NCBI GenBank assembly: GCA_030540495.1
Contig: JAUNWC010000103.1
Coordinates: forward strand, 1 to 6,252
Length of the DNA: 6,252 nt
Source: Bacteroidota bacterium
GTDB lineage: Bacteria; Bacteroidota; Bacteroidia; Bacteroidales; P3
Direction: 5' to 3'
Shown: positions 5,281 through 6,252 of the stretch, piece after piece
Numbering within the stretch: the stretch's first letter is position 1
How the letters are laid out: each line of letters starts with the position of its first letter
The notes under the pieces: generated by a model
The model's input: the letters and a program-made list of their open reading frames with translations, nothing else
What the model was told of the DNA's origin: nothing
Databases searched by the model: none
Translations under genes and position numbers: made by a program

Positions 5281-6252
5281 TTATTTTTTCACAACGTTTA
5301 GTTTCCAAGTAACTCCAAAATCAAGGTTGTGTTTTTTGTCCATATTATTGTAGTAATAAACACAATGTAATCTTAAATCCTTATTTTTCAATGGAAAAAA
5401 CTCCATACCTCCACCAAAGAAAGTATAATTCTTAACATAGTTAAAAGGATAAGAAACCTCAGAAACATAGTTTATAGGTTCTTTGTCGTAACCTCCTTTG
5501 ATAAAAGCATCTAACTTGTCTCTATAATTATAATTTAATTTACCCACAAAGGCATAAGTAAATTTGGTATCCTCTTCATTGGTATTTATGGTTTGAGTAT
5601 AATCTGCTTCAAGGTAGAAGTCCTTTATCTCAAACCTATTTCCTAAGGCTACATAAAACAAACCATTATCTCTTTTTCCTTCTACATAGTTGGCAGACCA
5701 AATAGTTTTCCACCAATTGGCCACCGAACCAAACCATGCTAAGTTATAAGACAGCAAATTATCATTGTTGCCCAAAGAAAAAGGAGAGTTAATAACTTGA
5801 AAATAAAGAATATTACTCTTATCAAAGGAATAACCAAGAGCGGCTCCTATGCCATAACTTTGAGGTATTTCGTTGCAAAAGCCTGACCAATAATAAACAT
5901 CTATAGGAGCATAGTCGTATTCAAAACCTCCTATAAATATTTCTTGCTTACCTACTAAAAGCGACCATTTGTTGTCTATCTTCCAATCAAAATAAAGAAA
6001 GTCTGTTGCATTAAAGATATTATTCTCGTCAAAAGGGTTCTTATTTAATCTTTGACGTATGCGATAAGAAATATTATCTGTTATATTTCCAAACATTTGA
6101 AAATTAAAAAAGTCTCCGGTAAAGTGCTTGCTATACTTGTTGTTGTCATTTATTTCGTTGTGAAATCCTGCCCTTGCTTCAAAAAAAGCATTTGTTACAT
6201 AATTTTGTGCCTTTATGGAAATAGCAAAACAAATCGTTAAAAGCAATAAACT
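5281..6252 (-). CDS. OprO/P-like outer-membrane porin, 5' end outside the window
   Basis: The visible 323 residues make a beta-barrel protein of the kind annotated in Bacteroidales as porin or phosphate-selective porin O/P family. Alternating strands rich in aromatic residues run through the length, for example FTGDFFNFQMFGNI, WSLLVGKQEIFIGGF and LYFQVINSPF, and the end is a strand, DFGVTWKLNV. The frame is open to the right edge: before the TTG at 6246-6244 the codons read Ser-Leu, so the N-terminus seen here (SLLLLTICFAISIKAQ) is the core and end of a signal peptide with cleavage likely at KAQ|N. The true start, probably a few basic residues further, lies beyond the window, and TTG 6246 should not be taken as the start. 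It is the first visible gene of the porin, Gate protein, symporter series and would let the shared substrate cross the outer membrane. Pore selectivity cannot be inferred. Confidence 0.85.
   Translation of the reverse strand, partial: SLLLLTICFAISIKAQNYVTNAFFEARAGFHNEINDNNKYSKHFTGDFFNFQMFGNITDNISYRIRQRLNKNPFDENNIFNATDFLYFDWKIDNKWSLLVGKQEIFIGGFEYDYAPIDVYYWSGFCNEIPQSYGIGAALGYSFDKSNILYFQVINSPFSLGNNDNLLSYNLAWFGSVANWWKTIWSANYVEGKRDNGLFYVALGNRFEIKDFYLEADYTQTINTNEEDTKFTYAFVGKLNYNYRDKLDAFIKGGYDKEPINYVSEVSYPFNYVKNYTFFGGGMEFFPLKNKDLRLHCVYYYNNMDKKHNLDFGVTWKLNVVKK

Noticed and set aside
6244..6246. TTG as the start codon of the porin gene
   Set aside because: The frame stays open to the window edge, and the upstream Ser-Leu codons continue the hydrophobic core of the signal peptide, so the real start is outside the window.

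Overview
The window looks like chromosomal DNA of a low-GC member of the Bacteroidota, probably a Bacteroidales. Several signs point that way. The MutS2 tail, the OprO/P-like porin and the sodium:solute symporter all read like their Bacteroidales relatives. Secreted proteins carry Bacteroidota-type signals, including a lipobox followed by Ser-Asp-Glu and acidic residues. Shine-Dalgarno sites are absent, and two sites match the Bacteroidota promoter form (TTTG, about 20 nt, TAnnTTTG). The standard genetic code is used.

Left part (1-1772). The 3' end of mutS2 (KOW-like segment plus Smr domain) runs in on the + strand. Its reading frame is interrupted by an in-frame TAA beside an A7 run at the very edge of the window. 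It converges on a two-gene minus-strand unit: a predicted surface lipoprotein with a cysteine-rich tail (1026-1772), followed 8 nt later by a small secreted protein (610-1017). I do not recognise a family for either. A stem-loop at 556-581 separates the converging genes.

Middle (1773-2574). This stretch is largely non-coding. From right to left it holds a minus-strand tRNA-Lys(TTT) with its own Bacteroidota-type promoter, a terminator hairpin that abuts the tRNA 3' end, and a repeat element of about 170 bp. The element is built from degenerate 10-bp units, direct on the left arm and inverted on the right arm, and it can fold back on itself. Next comes a T-rich (minus-strand A-rich) tract beside a second good promoter match that points toward the lipoprotein gene. 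The last roughly 360 bp before that gene contain no convincing gene, though a short stretch may be the decayed end of a surface protein.

Right part (2575-6252). Three minus-strand genes with gaps of 57 and 33 nt look like one transcription unit, in the order outer-membrane porin (5' end outside the window), Gate-domain inner-membrane protein, sodium:solute symporter. Together they would form an uptake route across both membranes, with the substrate unknown. No internal promoter was seen between them.

The points most worth a second look are the mutS2 frame interruption, the 10-bp-period inverted repeat element, the unknown lipoprotein/secreted pair with its long leader, and the porin-Gate-symporter grouping. 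Nothing here amounts to a clear new defence or mobile system.
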